A DNA stretch of 64,000 bases from JAEZAA01 sp964514485 (GTDB taxonomy: Bacteria; Pseudomonadota; Gammaproteobacteria; Pseudomonadales; Oleiphilaceae): positions 6,936 to 70,935 of the forward strand of contig CAZEWG010000014.1 of assembly GCA_964514485.1 (NCBI GenBank), written 5' to 3'. Each line of letters starts with the position of its first letter. Position 1 is the stretch's first letter. Under the pieces are notes generated by a model. That model did no database searches and was not told where the DNA came from. It was given only the letters and a program-made list of their open reading frames with translations. The translations under genes and the position numbers were made by a program. Shown here piece by piece: positions 8,446-19,066 of the stretch.

Positions 8446-9453
8446 CTAAATTTTGCAGGCTAGCAACTCGGCCTCCAGCTGCCGCCAATCTGCCCCCCCA
8501 TCCGCTGCAATAATCTCCAACCTCCCTTCCTCCATTGGCTCCATTTCCTGATCCGACAGGACTCCATCGCTGAGATTCAGTACCCGCCAGCCATGATCCG
8601 TTGACACCACGCCCTTGGCCCGGGCCACATCAAGGCCATACAGAAATGACAGCAACGCCTGATAGTCAAACCGCACCTCCTGCCCAAACCGCCATCCACA
8701 TCGCCCCGGCCCCTCACCCTTGCCTTCATAACGCCGCCAGGCGTCTGGCTCCAAAGGCATGGCCATCTGACTCAAGTCCAACACCGTTGAAGGAGTTAAC
8801 GCCGCCTGGCCGGCATGGGGGTGAGGTTTTTCGGCCTGAAAGGCCTGGCTACTGCAATGATCCAGCCATTCCAGGGGAACCTCACCCTGACGGATCAGGG
8901 CAGCGAGTGCCTTGCGGGGGCGCAAGGACTCCACCCAGCGATGAAAACCTTGACGATCTTCATCCGTGAGCAGGTCATCCTTGGAGCCGGCAACAATATC
9001 CGCCAGGTTTAACTGGTCCCGAAAGCCAATATGGCTGGTATAACGTGGGTCCATCAGCTTGCGAGGATCCACCAGCGCCACGGTCGCCCGCACCTCCAGC
9101 ACCTGGCGATATTGCTCGGAGCGCAGCAGATCCAGCACCCGAGCGGGATGCCCAAGCCCGGAGGGCTCGATCAATAAACGGTCGGGTTTTTCCTGGGCAA
9201 TCAAGCGGGTCAGCGCCACCTGCATCGGGACGCCGGCCACACAACACAAGCAACCGCCCGGAACCTCACGGACCACGGCGCCCTGCCCCTGCAGGATGGC
9301 ACCATCAACCCCCACCTCACCGAATTCGTTGACCAATACCGCCCAACGCTCGGCATTGGGCTTACGGCGGAGCAGGCTTAAAATCGCGGTCGTTTTTCCC
9401 GCCCCTAGAAAACCGGTGATCAGGTTGGTCGGAATCGGTGTTTTGATGGCCAC
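8446..9453 (-). CDS. COG0523/CobW-family GTPase, putative metallochaperone
   Basis: GTP-dependent metal transfer protein family (YjiA, ZigA, CobW). The 335-residue product has Walker A GFLGAGKTT (residues 14-22), the metal-binding GGCLCC motif (66-71), and a C-terminal CobW-C region. The usual NKxD guanine-specificity motif reads SKDD (in AGSKDDLL), so Asn is replaced by Ser. The linker contains only a short His stretch (KPHPHAG), not a His-rich metal tail. Which metal it handles cannot be told; no Zur box or zinc genes are evident next to it. Confidence 0.9.
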   Translation of the reverse strand: MAIKTPIPTNLITGFLGAGKTTAILSLLRRKPNAERWAVLVNEFGEVGVDGAILQGQGAVVREVPGGCLCCVAGVPMQVALTRLIAQEKPDRLLIEPSGLGHPARVLDLLRSEQYRQVLEVRATVALVDPRKLMDPRYTSHIGFRDQLNLADIVAGSKDDLLTDEDRQGFHRWVESLRPRKALAALIRQGEVPLEWLDHCSSQAFQAEKPHPHAGQAALTPSTVLDLSQMAMPLEPDAWRRYEGKGEGPGRCGWRFGQEVRFDYQALLSFLYGLDVARAKGVVSTDHGWRVLNLSDGVLSDQEMEPMEEGRLEIIAADGGADWRQLEAELLACKI

Positions 9454-9542
9454 AGATGATCTCGTCTAGCTGAACTGATGGCCGCCCACCATACCAGCCT
9501 GGATCGGACAACGGAATCAACTCCACCGATGAAACCTGAGAC

Positions 9543-9677
9543 TCAGCGGTGACGCACCTTCACGGGGATTTTTACTGGATGATCCAACCTGGCAAGCAAC
9601 TGGCCGTAGCACGCTGACCCGACCGTTGCACTCACCACCAACACGAAGAAAAATACCGCCTCGAATTCCATAGCCAT
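9543..9677 (-). CDS. possible 44-aa single-pass membrane protein
   Basis: Starting at the ATG at 9677, preceded by GGGGGTG, the frame encodes a short hydrophobic helix (AVFFFVLVVSATVGSACYG) followed by a basic tail (HPVKIPVKVRHR). It lies in the otherwise empty space between recD and the COG0523 GTPase. The positive-inside topology is sensible, but there is no recognised family and the frame could be chance. Confidence 0.35.
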   Translation of the reverse strand: MAMEFEAVFFFVLVVSATVGSACYGQLLARLDHPVKIPVKVRHR

Positions 9678-9834
9678 ATCACCCCCGTCGACCGCCAGCC
9701 CGGCCAAGACTTGACCAAGCACCACTCTTTTATGGTACAGAAGGCTCTGTGAAAAGACTTTCCAGTGAGCCAGATGGGTTTTCAGCCGAAGAAGTACACC
9801 GCCCGGCCCAAGTTCCCCATTGCTTTAAAGCGGG

Positions 9835-11877
9835 TTATTGGGCCTGGGAGGAACGCAGAAGGGCGCTGAGGCCGGAGGCCCGTAGGGTTTGTCTTTGCAC
9901 CGCCTGATTCACCAAGGACAGTTGAGGCCCGGCCAGGGTAAACCAATCCCGCGCCCGGGTAATGCCGGTATAGACCAGCTCGCGGGTCATCACCGCGCCC
10001 ATCTGATCGGGGATCATCAGTAGCGTGTGGGTGAACTCGGAGCCTTGGGACTTATGCACCGTCATGGCGAATACGGTTTCCACCTCGGTCAACCGGCTGG
10101 GCAGCACGCGCTTTACGCCGCCATCAGCCAGCGCAAAGAAAACCCGTAGCCTGCCACCATCCATGGGATCGCCGAGGGTAATCCCAATGTCGCCATTCAT
10201 TAGGCCCAGGCCATAGTCGTTGCGCGTCACCAAGACCGGGCGCCCTTCATACCAGGCCCGCCCTTGGGGAGCAATCAGCCCGGCTTCTTCCAGAATGGCC
10301 TCTACCCGACGGTTCAGGCCTTCTACGCCCCAAGGCCCCTGACGCAATGGAGACAACAACTGGAACTGCCCAAAGCCGTTTAACACCTCCCGTGCCCAGG
10401 CATCACAAAGCTCCGGCGTTGGCTGAGCCGGGCGCTGGTGACGGATAAGTTCCAAATAATGCCGGTAGCCCAGGGGCGCAGCCAATGGATTGCCACGAGA
10501 ATCCAAACGCCCCTCAATCTGACCAAACTGGCCGGCGTCACCCTCCAGGATCAGTCGCCGCCAGCTCTTATCGGTTTCCTGGGACAGCGTTAATCGCCCT
10601 ATATCCGCAAAGCCTGTCGACCAGACGGCTTCCATGACCTCCACGTCACCCTGGTTAACCGCCTGAGCCAGGCGACCGATCCCGCTGTGGGCATCAAACC
10701 GGTGGCTCTTGCGCAAGAGGGCGATGTGATCCGCAAGCTCTCCTTGTTGCCCCTGCCAGTCATTTAAATCGTAACCGGTCTGCTCTTTCAGCCACTGCAC
10801 CAAAGTGGCACTATAGCCGGGCTGGTCCGCCCCGCGACACAGCTCACCGAGCACCGCGCCGGCCTCCACGGAAGCCAGCTGGTCTTTATCCCCCAGCAGA
10901 ATCAGCCGCGCCTTGGGGGGCAACGCTGCCAGTACCCAGGCCATCATTTCCAGATCCACCATGGAGGCTTCGTCAATCACCAACAGATCCAAATGCAGGG
11001 GGTTACCCCGGTGATGACGGAACTGCCGACTGTTCGGAATCGGGCCCAGCAGACGATGCAGGGTGCTAACCTCGGCGGGAATATGGATTCGTACCCGCTC
11101 GTCCAACTCATCCAAGGCGCGGGTGATTGACTCGGTCAGGCGTGCCGCGGCCTTACCGGTGGGTGCTGCCAACCGAATCCGTAACGGACGGGCCTGCTGT
11201 CCATTCAGGGCCAGCTCTTGCAATAACCCCAAAAGGCGTACCACTGTCGTGGTTTTACCCGTGCCCGGGCCGCCGGAAATCACAGTAAAAGATGCACGCG
11301 CAGCCATGGCAGCGGCGACCATCTGCCAACTAATCTCCTCCCGGGCCCGCTCCTGATCGCTACACAATGGCGCAAACAGATGATCCAGTTTTTCCGCCAG
11401 CCCAGTGGGGGGCTCGACTTCCGTGGACAAACGGGCCCGGATGGTTGCCGCCACATCCTGTTCATATTGCCAGTAACGACGCAGATACAGCCGACGGCCG
11501 TCCAACACCAGAGGACAGTCTCCCACCCCCTGATCCACTAACGGAGATTGGGCCAGGGCATCCCGCCACTCGGACAGCTCCAGCCCATTCACAACCTGGG
11601 ACGGCAACAGCACCCCCGCGGCCACCACCGTCGAATCAGGCGGAATCGCCAAAGCCTCGTTCGCCGCCTGCAACACCTGGGATAACGCCAGGCAAATATG
11701 CCCACGCCCCAGCTGATGACTGACCAGCGCGGCGCTGAAGAGGGTCAAGGGATCAGCATCTGGTTCATGCTCATGGAGAAACTTCACAAAGGCACGATCC
11801 AGCTCCCTCAGCCAACCCAGCTCCACCCACTGCAGCAACAAGGTTTCCAGGTTTTCATGGGTCAACACAAAGCTCAT
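9835..11877 (-). CDS. recD: exodeoxyribonuclease V subunit alpha (RecD)
   Basis: 5'-3' helicase subunit of the RecBCD recombination machine. The 680-residue product carries Walker A GGPGTGKTT (residues 202-210), the motif II LLVIDEASMVDL, GDKDQLASVEAG, and the C-terminal motifs TVHKSQGSEF and VYTGITRARD of superfamily 1B helicases. Length is somewhat above the E. coli protein. It overlaps recB by 4 bases (ATGA) and is the last gene of recC-recB-recD. Confidence 0.97.
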   Translation of the reverse strand: MSFVLTHENLETLLLQWVELGWLRELDRAFVKFLHEHEPDADPLTLFSAALVSHQLGRGHICLALSQVLQAANEALAIPPDSTVVAAGVLLPSQVVNGLELSEWRDALAQSPLVDQGVGDCPLVLDGRRLYLRRYWQYEQDVAATIRARLSTEVEPPTGLAEKLDHLFAPLCSDQERAREEISWQMVAAAMAARASFTVISGGPGTGKTTTVVRLLGLLQELALNGQQARPLRIRLAAPTGKAAARLTESITRALDELDERVRIHIPAEVSTLHRLLGPIPNSRQFRHHRGNPLHLDLLVIDEASMVDLEMMAWVLAALPPKARLILLGDKDQLASVEAGAVLGELCRGADQPGYSATLVQWLKEQTGYDLNDWQGQQGELADHIALLRKSHRFDAHSGIGRLAQAVNQGDVEVMEAVWSTGFADIGRLTLSQETDKSWRRLILEGDAGQFGQIEGRLDSRGNPLAAPLGYRHYLELIRHQRPAQPTPELCDAWAREVLNGFGQFQLLSPLRQGPWGVEGLNRRVEAILEEAGLIAPQGRAWYEGRPVLVTRNDYGLGLMNGDIGITLGDPMDGGRLRVFFALADGGVKRVLPSRLTEVETVFAMTVHKSQGSEFTHTLLMIPDQMGAVMTRELVYTGITRARDWFTLAGPQLSLVNQAVQRQTLRASGLSALLRSSQAQ

Positions 11878-14800
11878 GGCTGGCCTCCCTGTAGGGCTCG
11901 ACTGGCAAAAAGACGGTCCAGCGCATCAATAAAACTCCGCGGTGGGCACAACCGATAAACGCCACTGCCATCACTGGCCACGCCCCGCAAAAACAGGTAC
12001 AACACGCCGCCGAAATGACGGTCATAGTCGTAGTTGGGGATTCGGGCCCGCAACAGTCGATGGAGCGCCAGGCTGTATAGGGCCAGCTGCAGATCGTACC
12101 GGTGCTCCAGCATCGCGGCCTCCATTGACGCCGGGGTATAGGCCGCGGTATCCGGTCCCAGCCAGTTGGACTTGTAGTCTGCCACGTAGTAGCGGCCGTC
12201 ATGTTCAAAGACCAGGTCAATATAGCCCTTCAACATTCCATTCAGGGTTTGGGGAAGCAACTGGGGCCGACGCTGGCCGGGGGCCACCTGCTGATGGAGC
12301 AAACGGTCCAATTGTTGGCTATCTGTCTGAGTGACGGAAAACCAGAACTCCAGCTCGGCTATGGCCCTGGTCGTATCCAGTTGGCCCAGCGCCAGGCTGC
12401 TCCCGTGGGGCAACGGCAAAGGCGTATCAAGAAAGCCCAGCAGCCACTCCAGCAAGGGTTCGGCCCAGTCATCCAGTCCGCGGGCGCGGCAGCGACGGGC
12501 CACCTGATCCTGCAGGGGTTCCGGCGCCGACAACAGCTGACTGAAGCCCTGCCGGGTGGCCCACTCCAGCAAACCATGCAAAAAGATTCCGGCTCGCGCA
12601 CCTTTGGGGAACCGATGCAAGCTATGCTCTTCTCCGCCGGGCTCCAGAGGTCCGCCTTCCTGGGCATCCAATAACAACTCTTCGGCCACTGCCTGGGCGG
12701 CGGAATCTTCCGCCAGAATCAGCTCTGCCTCGGCAGGATCTTCAGCCAAGCCACCGAACGGGCTTGTACCCTCTTCCTCGCCCTGGGCCATCCGTGCCCC
12801 GGCGATCACGCCACTGTAACTGGTAATCCACCAGGGCGTGCCCGCACGCTGCACGGCTTGCCGGGCAGGCTCCAACTCTGGCGCCTCTATGATCGGTTGG
12901 TACTTGTAAGTGGTAGCCTCGGGCAACTTCTGAATGGCGATGCTTGTGCTCTCACCTTGCAGGCTTTTCAGGCAAGCAGTCAGTATTTCGGGCTCCAGCC
13001 GCTCGCCCCCATTGAGTATCTGCCCCAGGGCTGAGAACCTGAGCTGGCAGGAATAGCTGTTCTTGTTTTGCTTGCCCAAGGGCGAAACGGCCAACCAGCA
13101 GGCGTGACGGGCACGGGTAACCGCAACATAGAGCAGCCGCAAATCTTCAGCCAGACGCTCTCGATCCGCATAGGCCTTGCCTTCATCAGTCAACTCGTAG
13201 TCGAAGCAGCGCCGCCCGGTCTCATCATGATAACTAAAGAACAACCGCCCATTCCGGTCCACCGGGCGGCTGGTGCCAATAAAGGGCAAAAACACCAGGG
13301 GATATTCCAGCCCCTTTGATTTATGGATAGTCACCACCTTGATCAGCGCCTCATCACTTTCCAGGCGCTGTACATAATCCTCGCTGCGGCTGTCCTTGGC
13401 TTCTTCGATACGCTCCTGGAAATAGCGCAACAACGCCTGCTCACCATCCAAATCAATGGAGGCCTGCTGAAGCAATTCACCGAGCTGCATCAGGTTGGTC
13501 AGGCTACGCTCTCCGCCGCTCTCTGCCTTTTGCAGTAAACGGGCCGGCAATTGGAAGTCGTCCAGCAGCCGGGTCAGCATGACCAGCAGCCCCTTGCGCT
13601 GCCACAAACGCCGATAAAGCAGAAACTGCTCTACCCGCCCCTCCCAGTGCTGGCTATGGTCACTGGCGGTATCCAGCTCGGTGAGCGGCATATCCAACGT
13701 GGGGGATGCCAAGGCCACACGGAGACAAGTCTCCGACTCGGGTTGGTTGACTGCCCGCAGCCACAACAGCAGATCCCGCGCTTCCGCGCTGTTATAAACC
13801 GACTCCCGATCGCTGAGATAAGCACTCCGCAAGCCCCGCTCCGACAGGGCCTGGCGAATCGCCTCAGCCTCGGTACGGTCACGAACCAGAATGGCAATGT
13901 CGGAAGAATGCAGTGGCTGAAGCACACCCTCGTCGTCAAAACCGACCCGTCCCTCGGAGGCCCCCTGCAGCAATTGCACGATCTGGCTGGCCGTCACCGC
14001 CGCCATATCGGAGAGGTAGGCAGTCTTGTTACGAGGGTCCAGATCATACCAAAAGGTCATGGCCGGTAAAGCCTGCCCATCCACCACGAGTTGCTCCCGG
14101 CGCCCCTTGGCATTCACCGGGGTAAAGGGAATCTCATCCTTGAACAGGAAAGCCCCTGCCTCCAGCCGATCGGCGTGCTTGAACAGCGTATTGACCGCAT
14201 CAACCAGCCCATGGGTGGAGCGATAGTTGGTGTCGAGCGTAAAGAACTTGCCTTGGGTATCCCGACGGGCCTGTAAGTAGGTATGGATATCAGCCCCCCG
14301 AAAGGCATAAATCGCCTGCTTGGGGTCACCAATCATGAAAAGTCCAAGTCCGGGCCGCCCAAGATAAAGGGTGCGAAACATCCGATATTGGACCGGGTCG
14401 GTATCCTGGAACTCATCGATCAATGCAACCGGGTAGGAACGACGAATCGACTCAGCCAATACCGGCCCATTAGGCCCCTGTAAGGCCGCATCCAAACGGC
14501 GTAGCAGATCATCAAAGGATAATTCCGCCCGCCGTTGTTTGGCCTGCTCAACCCTTCTTTCGCACCACGCCTTGGCATGCCCGAACAGATCCGGTCCGAT
14601 CTCCGGCGCTTGCTGACAACAGTCAACCAGGTCAGCGATGGCCTGGAACGCCTCAAGCGTAGGGGGCTCGGCTTTTTTGGTCAGTCGCAGTCCAGTGGCG
14701 CTGAGTTTGCCATGGCGCTCGGCTTTGAACAGATCCTCCCCGGCCGCCCAGGCGTGCAGCTCGGCAAGCAGCTCCCGGGTGGGCTCGGGCTTGTGGCTTG

Positions 14801-15575
14801 CTCCATGTAGCCAGCCCTTCTCCAGGGCCTGTTCAAACCAGGCGTCAATCTTGGACGCTTCGCTTAGCCATAGACGACGGCTCCGTTCCTGCAACTGGCC
14901 ATACTGCTCCGACCATTGACTGACCGCCTGCAGAAACTCCAGGCCGGCGTCCGGTTTAGCGGCTAAATCCGGCCATTGACGGATACTCGCGGCCAAGCTG
15001 TCCGGGCAGTCCACACAAGCCAGTACCTGACTCAATTCTTCACCGGCGAGCGGATAAACAAAGGTCCGCCAATAATCCCGCGCCGCCTCCTGATAGAGTT
15101 CACGGTCATCCGCTTCCAGTCGCAGATTGAACCGGGAGCCGCTATCAAAGGCATATTGACTGAGCATGCGTTGCGCCCAGCCGTGAATGGTATGCACCGC
15201 GGCCTCGTCCATACTGCTGGACGCCAGTTCCAGGCGCCGCGCCAACGCCGGCCACTGGCTTTCCGGATAAGAGTCGCGCAACTCCTGCAACAAGGGATCC
15301 CGGGGGGCATTGGGCAGTGCCCGAAACACCAGCGCAGCCTCCGCCAGGCGTCGGCGAATACGATCCCGTAACTCTTCCGTGGCGGCATTGGTAAAGGTCA
15401 CCACCAGAATGTTCTGGGGGGCTAGCGGGCGAGAAAAGGCCGCCTCGCCGCCATGCTGCAATACCAGTCGCACATAGAGCGCTGCAATGGTATAGGTTTT
15501 TCCGGTACCCGCACTGGCTTCAATCAGATGGGTTCCCTGCAGCGGAAAAGACAGCGGATTGAGAATGTCACTCAC
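11874..15575 (-). CDS. recB: exodeoxyribonuclease V subunit beta (RecB)
   Basis: 3'-5' helicase and nuclease subunit of RecBCD, 1233 residues. UvrD-type Walker A ASAGTGKT is at residues 20-27, motif II ALIDEFQDTDPVQYRMF in the middle, VVTIHKSKGLEYPLVFLP and LLYVAVTRAR further on. The C-terminal RecB nuclease motif is intact (GYIDLVFEH...ADYKSN, DYK at about 1133-1135), so the enzyme should both unwind and degrade. It overlaps recC and recD by 4 bases each, implying translational coupling. Confidence 0.98.
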   Translation of the reverse strand: MSDILNPLSFPLQGTHLIEASAGTGKTYTIAALYVRLVLQHGGEAAFSRPLAPQNILVVTFTNAATEELRDRIRRRLAEAALVFRALPNAPRDPLLQELRDSYPESQWPALARRLELASSSMDEAAVHTIHGWAQRMLSQYAFDSGSRFNLRLEADDRELYQEAARDYWRTFVYPLAGEELSQVLACVDCPDSLAASIRQWPDLAAKPDAGLEFLQAVSQWSEQYGQLQERSRRLWLSEASKIDAWFEQALEKGWLHGASHKPEPTRELLAELHAWAAGEDLFKAERHGKLSATGLRLTKKAEPPTLEAFQAIADLVDCCQQAPEIGPDLFGHAKAWCERRVEQAKQRRAELSFDDLLRRLDAALQGPNGPVLAESIRRSYPVALIDEFQDTDPVQYRMFRTLYLGRPGLGLFMIGDPKQAIYAFRGADIHTYLQARRDTQGKFFTLDTNYRSTHGLVDAVNTLFKHADRLEAGAFLFKDEIPFTPVNAKGRREQLVVDGQALPAMTFWYDLDPRNKTAYLSDMAAVTASQIVQLLQGASEGRVGFDDEGVLQPLHSSDIAILVRDRTEAEAIRQALSERGLRSAYLSDRESVYNSAEARDLLLWLRAVNQPESETCLRVALASPTLDMPLTELDTASDHSQHWEGRVEQFLLYRRLWQRKGLLVMLTRLLDDFQLPARLLQKAESGGERSLTNLMQLGELLQQASIDLDGEQALLRYFQERIEEAKDSRSEDYVQRLESDEALIKVVTIHKSKGLEYPLVFLPFIGTSRPVDRNGRLFFSYHDETGRRCFDYELTDEGKAYADRERLAEDLRLLYVAVTRARHACWLAVSPLGKQNKNSYSCQLRFSALGQILNGGERLEPEILTACLKSLQGESTSIAIQKLPEATTYKYQPIIEAPELEPARQAVQRAGTPWWITSYSGVIAGARMAQGEEEGTSPFGGLAEDPAEAELILAEDSAAQAVAEELLLDAQEGGPLEPGGEEHSLHRFPKGARAGIFLHGLLEWATRQGFSQLLSAPEPLQDQVARRCRARGLDDWAEPLLEWLLGFLDTPLPLPHGSSLALGQLDTTRAIAELEFWFSVTQTDSQQLDRLLHQQVAPGQRRPQLLPQTLNGMLKGYIDLVFEHDGRYYVADYKSNWLGPDTAAYTPASMEAAMLEHRYDLQLALYSLALHRLLRARIPNYDYDRHFGGVLYLFLRGVASDGSGVYRLCPPRSFIDALDRLFASRALQGGQP

Positions 15576-18500
15576 AGACGCACGCCCTCCGCCCCGGCCA
15601 TTTCAACATCGATTACCTCTAATTCCGACAGCGCCTGATGAAGCGGTCCATATATCCCCAGGGCCAGCCGTTTGAAATCCTCATTCCAAAGTGCTTCCAG
15701 AGAAGGCCAGCAACGGGTTAAGGCGTAGCTTTCCTCCCGCTCTCCTGTTCGGTTAAAGCCGCCTTCATAGATCTCCCGCAGCTTTTCGGGAAGCTGGTCC
15801 TGCTCCAGGTCCGCCTCATCAAGCCACGCCATGGCGGTATTCATAGCCAGCGGCAGACAAGATTGCAGGCCTTCGTACCACGCCTTGCCAAGGGCAATCA
15901 GATGGCCCAGCGCCTGTTCCTGAGGCATAGGCGGAAGCCGGTGCAAACCATCGGTGACCACCAACACGCTGGTGAGGTTCAACCCCTGTGCGTTGCCCGC
16001 CAGATGACGCACCCACAGCCCGGGAAAATAATGAAACTTCAACAAGGCGCGGTCGCCCTGCTTGCCCCGATAAAGTTGGCTTGGCCGGCGCTCCAGCCGC
16101 ACCAGATCACCGTTGGGACCTCGATACAAGTCACCCAGCCAATCCTCAACCCGCAGATTCAAATCGCCCTCGCTCAGGGTCAGGCGTACCTCCTCAAGAT
16201 CGACGGCCTCCGGCCATAGCTGACAGGCACGCTCCCAGTTTTCCAGAAGCTGGCAGGCAGGTTCCAACAGGGCTTGGGCCACCCGCTCCGCTTGAGCTCC
16301 GATCGGCAGAAGCCCCCGCCGCACGAAACGTTGCAAAGTGCTCTGCAGCACGCGGTCCCGTTGTGACTCGGGAACCTGCAAGGCTTCCTCAACCAGCTCA
16401 CGGGTCAGGCTGTGTCGCTGCAGGGCATCCAAGACAAAGGGTTCATGCTCCTCAACGCTGGACTCGGCCTCCTGAAACCGAACATGGAGCCGCTCCCGGA
16501 AGAACAATTCTGCCGGATGACGCATAAAACGCTGCAAATCGCTAAGAGTCAAAGGCTCTTCCGGCTGCCACAGCGGTAACCCTGGCTGCTCTGCCACCGA
16601 GGCCTGCTCGTGAACCTGACGCCATTCCCGACAAAATGAGAACAAGCGCGGGTCCCGACCCGGCGCAAAATACGCTGGGCTAAACGGTTGCAAGGGATGC
16701 AGGACACTGAGGTGTTCCACAAGCTGGCGAGAATCCTCGGCCTCGCTTTCCAGACGCCAGCCATTATCCAGATAGTCACAGAGCTGGGCGACCAACACGG
16801 AAGGGGTACGCTCACTGTTATCCCGCTCGCTGCGGGCAATATAGCTGATATAAAGTTGTTGGCGCGCCGACAGCAGCGCCTCCAAAAACAGATAGCGGTC
16901 ATCTTCTCGCCGGGTCCGGTCACCGGGCCGGTAGTGTTCCGCCATTAAATCAAAGTCCATGGGAAGACGTTGACGGGGATAGTCACCATCATTCATTCCT
17001 AACAGGCAGACGACCTGGAAGGGAATGGAGCGCATTGGCATCAGGGTGCAAAAATTCACCATCCCGGCCAAAAAGCGCTGGGAGAGACCGGTTTCCTCAA
17101 AATTGGCCAGCAAGGCATCCCTGACCAGATTAAGCGGCAGTGTCTCTTCCAGACGGGCCTGATCACAGGCCTCGAGCCATTCATCCAGCAGATCGGTAAA
17201 GCGATCCAGCTGAATTAACTCTTCGCTGTCGGTGGGTTGTAAGCAGTCCTCCACCAGCTCCCGCAGCAACAGGACCCAGTCGCCCGGTGATCGTACCGCG
17301 GACAGCTGGCGCCAATAATGATTCAGCACTTCCAACACCCGCGCCAGACGCCCCGCACTGGCAGCTTCCAGCCCGCCCAGATCAGCAAAAGGCTCGATCT
17401 CTCGCCAGGCTACCGACCCATTGGCATATCCCAACAGCATACGTCGCAGCCCAAACTGCCAACTGTTTTGCTCCAAGGATTCCGGCAGTTCAAACCCCGC
17501 CCGGTGAGAGGCATGCAGGCCCCAACGGATCCCACTGGCCTGGATCCAGCGCTGCAACAGCGGCAGGTCGTCCAGGGGAATCCCGAACCGGTTCCGAAAC
17601 GCCGTAATGTCCAGCAAATCCATTAGGTCGCTGGTGGTAAACCGGGATTCAGGCAGGGATAGCAGCCGCTCTAACGCCAGCAGCAACTGGCTCTGGCCTC
17701 TCTCGGGCCTATCGGCGATGGTGAACGGAATGTAACGGGGGTCATCTTTTTCCAGCCGGCCAAAGACAGCTTCAATATGGGGTGCATAGGAGGTGATATC
17801 CGGCACCATCACGATAATGTCACGGGGCTGTAGTGCGTTGCCATCCCGGTTGAACAAATCCAGCAGATGGTCCTGCAGAACTTCGACTTCCCGCTGGCGA
17901 CTATACGCCAAATTAAGCCGGATCGAGTCGTCAGTCCTGGCGATCACCTCCCGCAGCTCCGGCGTCAGGGGCGTCGGTGCCAGATCCAGTATGGCCTGCT
18001 GAACCATCTGTAGGAGTAGAGGCTGTTCGGGATTCAGTCGATCACGGAAAACATCGATCTGCTCGGTGCTTTCCCGGGCCTGGTCATAACCATAAAGCAG
18101 CCCGATATAGTCTCTCCCCTGCTTCCCCCAGGCGGCCAGCAAAGGATTGACGGCGCTGTGGAGCTGCTCTTCCGGAACCCCAATCAGGTCCGGACGAGTC
18201 CCATGACGGTGATGCTCGAACCGTAACAGTTGGCGCTCCTCAATAATATCGGCCCAATAGTAGCGACAAGGATTGTGCACACAGATCAGTACTTGGGAAA
18301 ACCGGGAAATCGCCTCCAAAGCCTCCAGAATCTGGGTCGGCAAGGAAGAAATCCCAAACACCACGACCCGGCGTGGCAGCGAACCCACCGGCTTCTTACC
18401 CGAGTTAAGCGTCTGAATAAACTGATGGTGAACCGCCGCCCGGGAGCTGTCCCGGGCCTCCTCTGAGACATCGTCCAGGATGCGCCGCCACAGCTCCGGC

Positions 18501-19066
18501 TGCCAGCGCATATTTTCCGCCAGTGGTATCGCTTCACCGCGGGCATCCCTTAACTGATCCCGTCCCTCAGCCCAATCGGCCAGCCAGTCGGCTCGATACA
18601 CCTGATATTGATCAAACAGATCCGCCAACCGCTCCGCCAGCTGAAAGCGCTTGGAGATATCCGTGGTGTCGGCAAGATAGTGGTCTAACGAGACAAAGCG
18701 CGAGTCCTGCAGACAGCTGGGCAGCAGCCGTAACAGACGCCAGGTCAACCGGGTTTTATCAAAGGGCGATTCCGCCACCACCCGGTCTTCCCCCAACACG
18801 GCCCGATAGGCCTGCCACAGGAACCGGGCGGGCATTTGCATATCCATGGCCGCGGCAATGCCACAGCCGTCATCTTCGGCGAAACGCTGACGCAGCCATT
18901 GCGCCATGCCGTTGCTCTGCACCAAAAACAGTTCATTTTCCAGGGGGCGAAGCGGATAGTGACGTAAGTGCGCCATAACCAACTCCCGGAGATCCTCCGG
19001 ATGATTGGCATGCAAAATGGAAAGTCCGGGAACAATGTTGATTCCCGAATCCGGCAATTGGCCCAT
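15572..19066 (-). CDS. recC: exodeoxyribonuclease V subunit gamma (RecC)
   Basis: Chi-recognition subunit of RecBCD, 1164 residues. It begins with the RecC-typical GLSILHANHPEDL and NELFLVQSNGMAQWLRQRFA, contains VVFGISSLPTQILEAL, ITSYAPHIEAVFGR and VCLLGMNDGDYPRQ, all hallmarks of RecC. First gene of the operon; a G-rich site lies close to the ATG at 19066. Order recC-recB-recD without an intervening ptrA differs from E. coli and resembles Pseudomonas-type loci. Confidence 0.97.
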   Translation of the reverse strand: MGQLPDSGINIVPGLSILHANHPEDLRELVMAHLRHYPLRPLENELFLVQSNGMAQWLRQRFAEDDGCGIAAAMDMQMPARFLWQAYRAVLGEDRVVAESPFDKTRLTWRLLRLLPSCLQDSRFVSLDHYLADTTDISKRFQLAERLADLFDQYQVYRADWLADWAEGRDQLRDARGEAIPLAENMRWQPELWRRILDDVSEEARDSSRAAVHHQFIQTLNSGKKPVGSLPRRVVVFGISSLPTQILEALEAISRFSQVLICVHNPCRYYWADIIEERQLLRFEHHRHGTRPDLIGVPEEQLHSAVNPLLAAWGKQGRDYIGLLYGYDQARESTEQIDVFRDRLNPEQPLLLQMVQQAILDLAPTPLTPELREVIARTDDSIRLNLAYSRQREVEVLQDHLLDLFNRDGNALQPRDIIVMVPDITSYAPHIEAVFGRLEKDDPRYIPFTIADRPERGQSQLLLALERLLSLPESRFTTSDLMDLLDITAFRNRFGIPLDDLPLLQRWIQASGIRWGLHASHRAGFELPESLEQNSWQFGLRRMLLGYANGSVAWREIEPFADLGGLEAASAGRLARVLEVLNHYWRQLSAVRSPGDWVLLLRELVEDCLQPTDSEELIQLDRFTDLLDEWLEACDQARLEETLPLNLVRDALLANFEETGLSQRFLAGMVNFCTLMPMRSIPFQVVCLLGMNDGDYPRQRLPMDFDLMAEHYRPGDRTRREDDRYLFLEALLSARQQLYISYIARSERDNSERTPSVLVAQLCDYLDNGWRLESEAEDSRQLVEHLSVLHPLQPFSPAYFAPGRDPRLFSFCREWRQVHEQASVAEQPGLPLWQPEEPLTLSDLQRFMRHPAELFFRERLHVRFQEAESSVEEHEPFVLDALQRHSLTRELVEEALQVPESQRDRVLQSTLQRFVRRGLLPIGAQAERVAQALLEPACQLLENWERACQLWPEAVDLEEVRLTLSEGDLNLRVEDWLGDLYRGPNGDLVRLERRPSQLYRGKQGDRALLKFHYFPGLWVRHLAGNAQGLNLTSVLVVTDGLHRLPPMPQEQALGHLIALGKAWYEGLQSCLPLAMNTAMAWLDEADLEQDQLPEKLREIYEGGFNRTGEREESYALTRCWPSLEALWNEDFKRLALGIYGPLHQALSELEVIDVEMAGAEGVRL

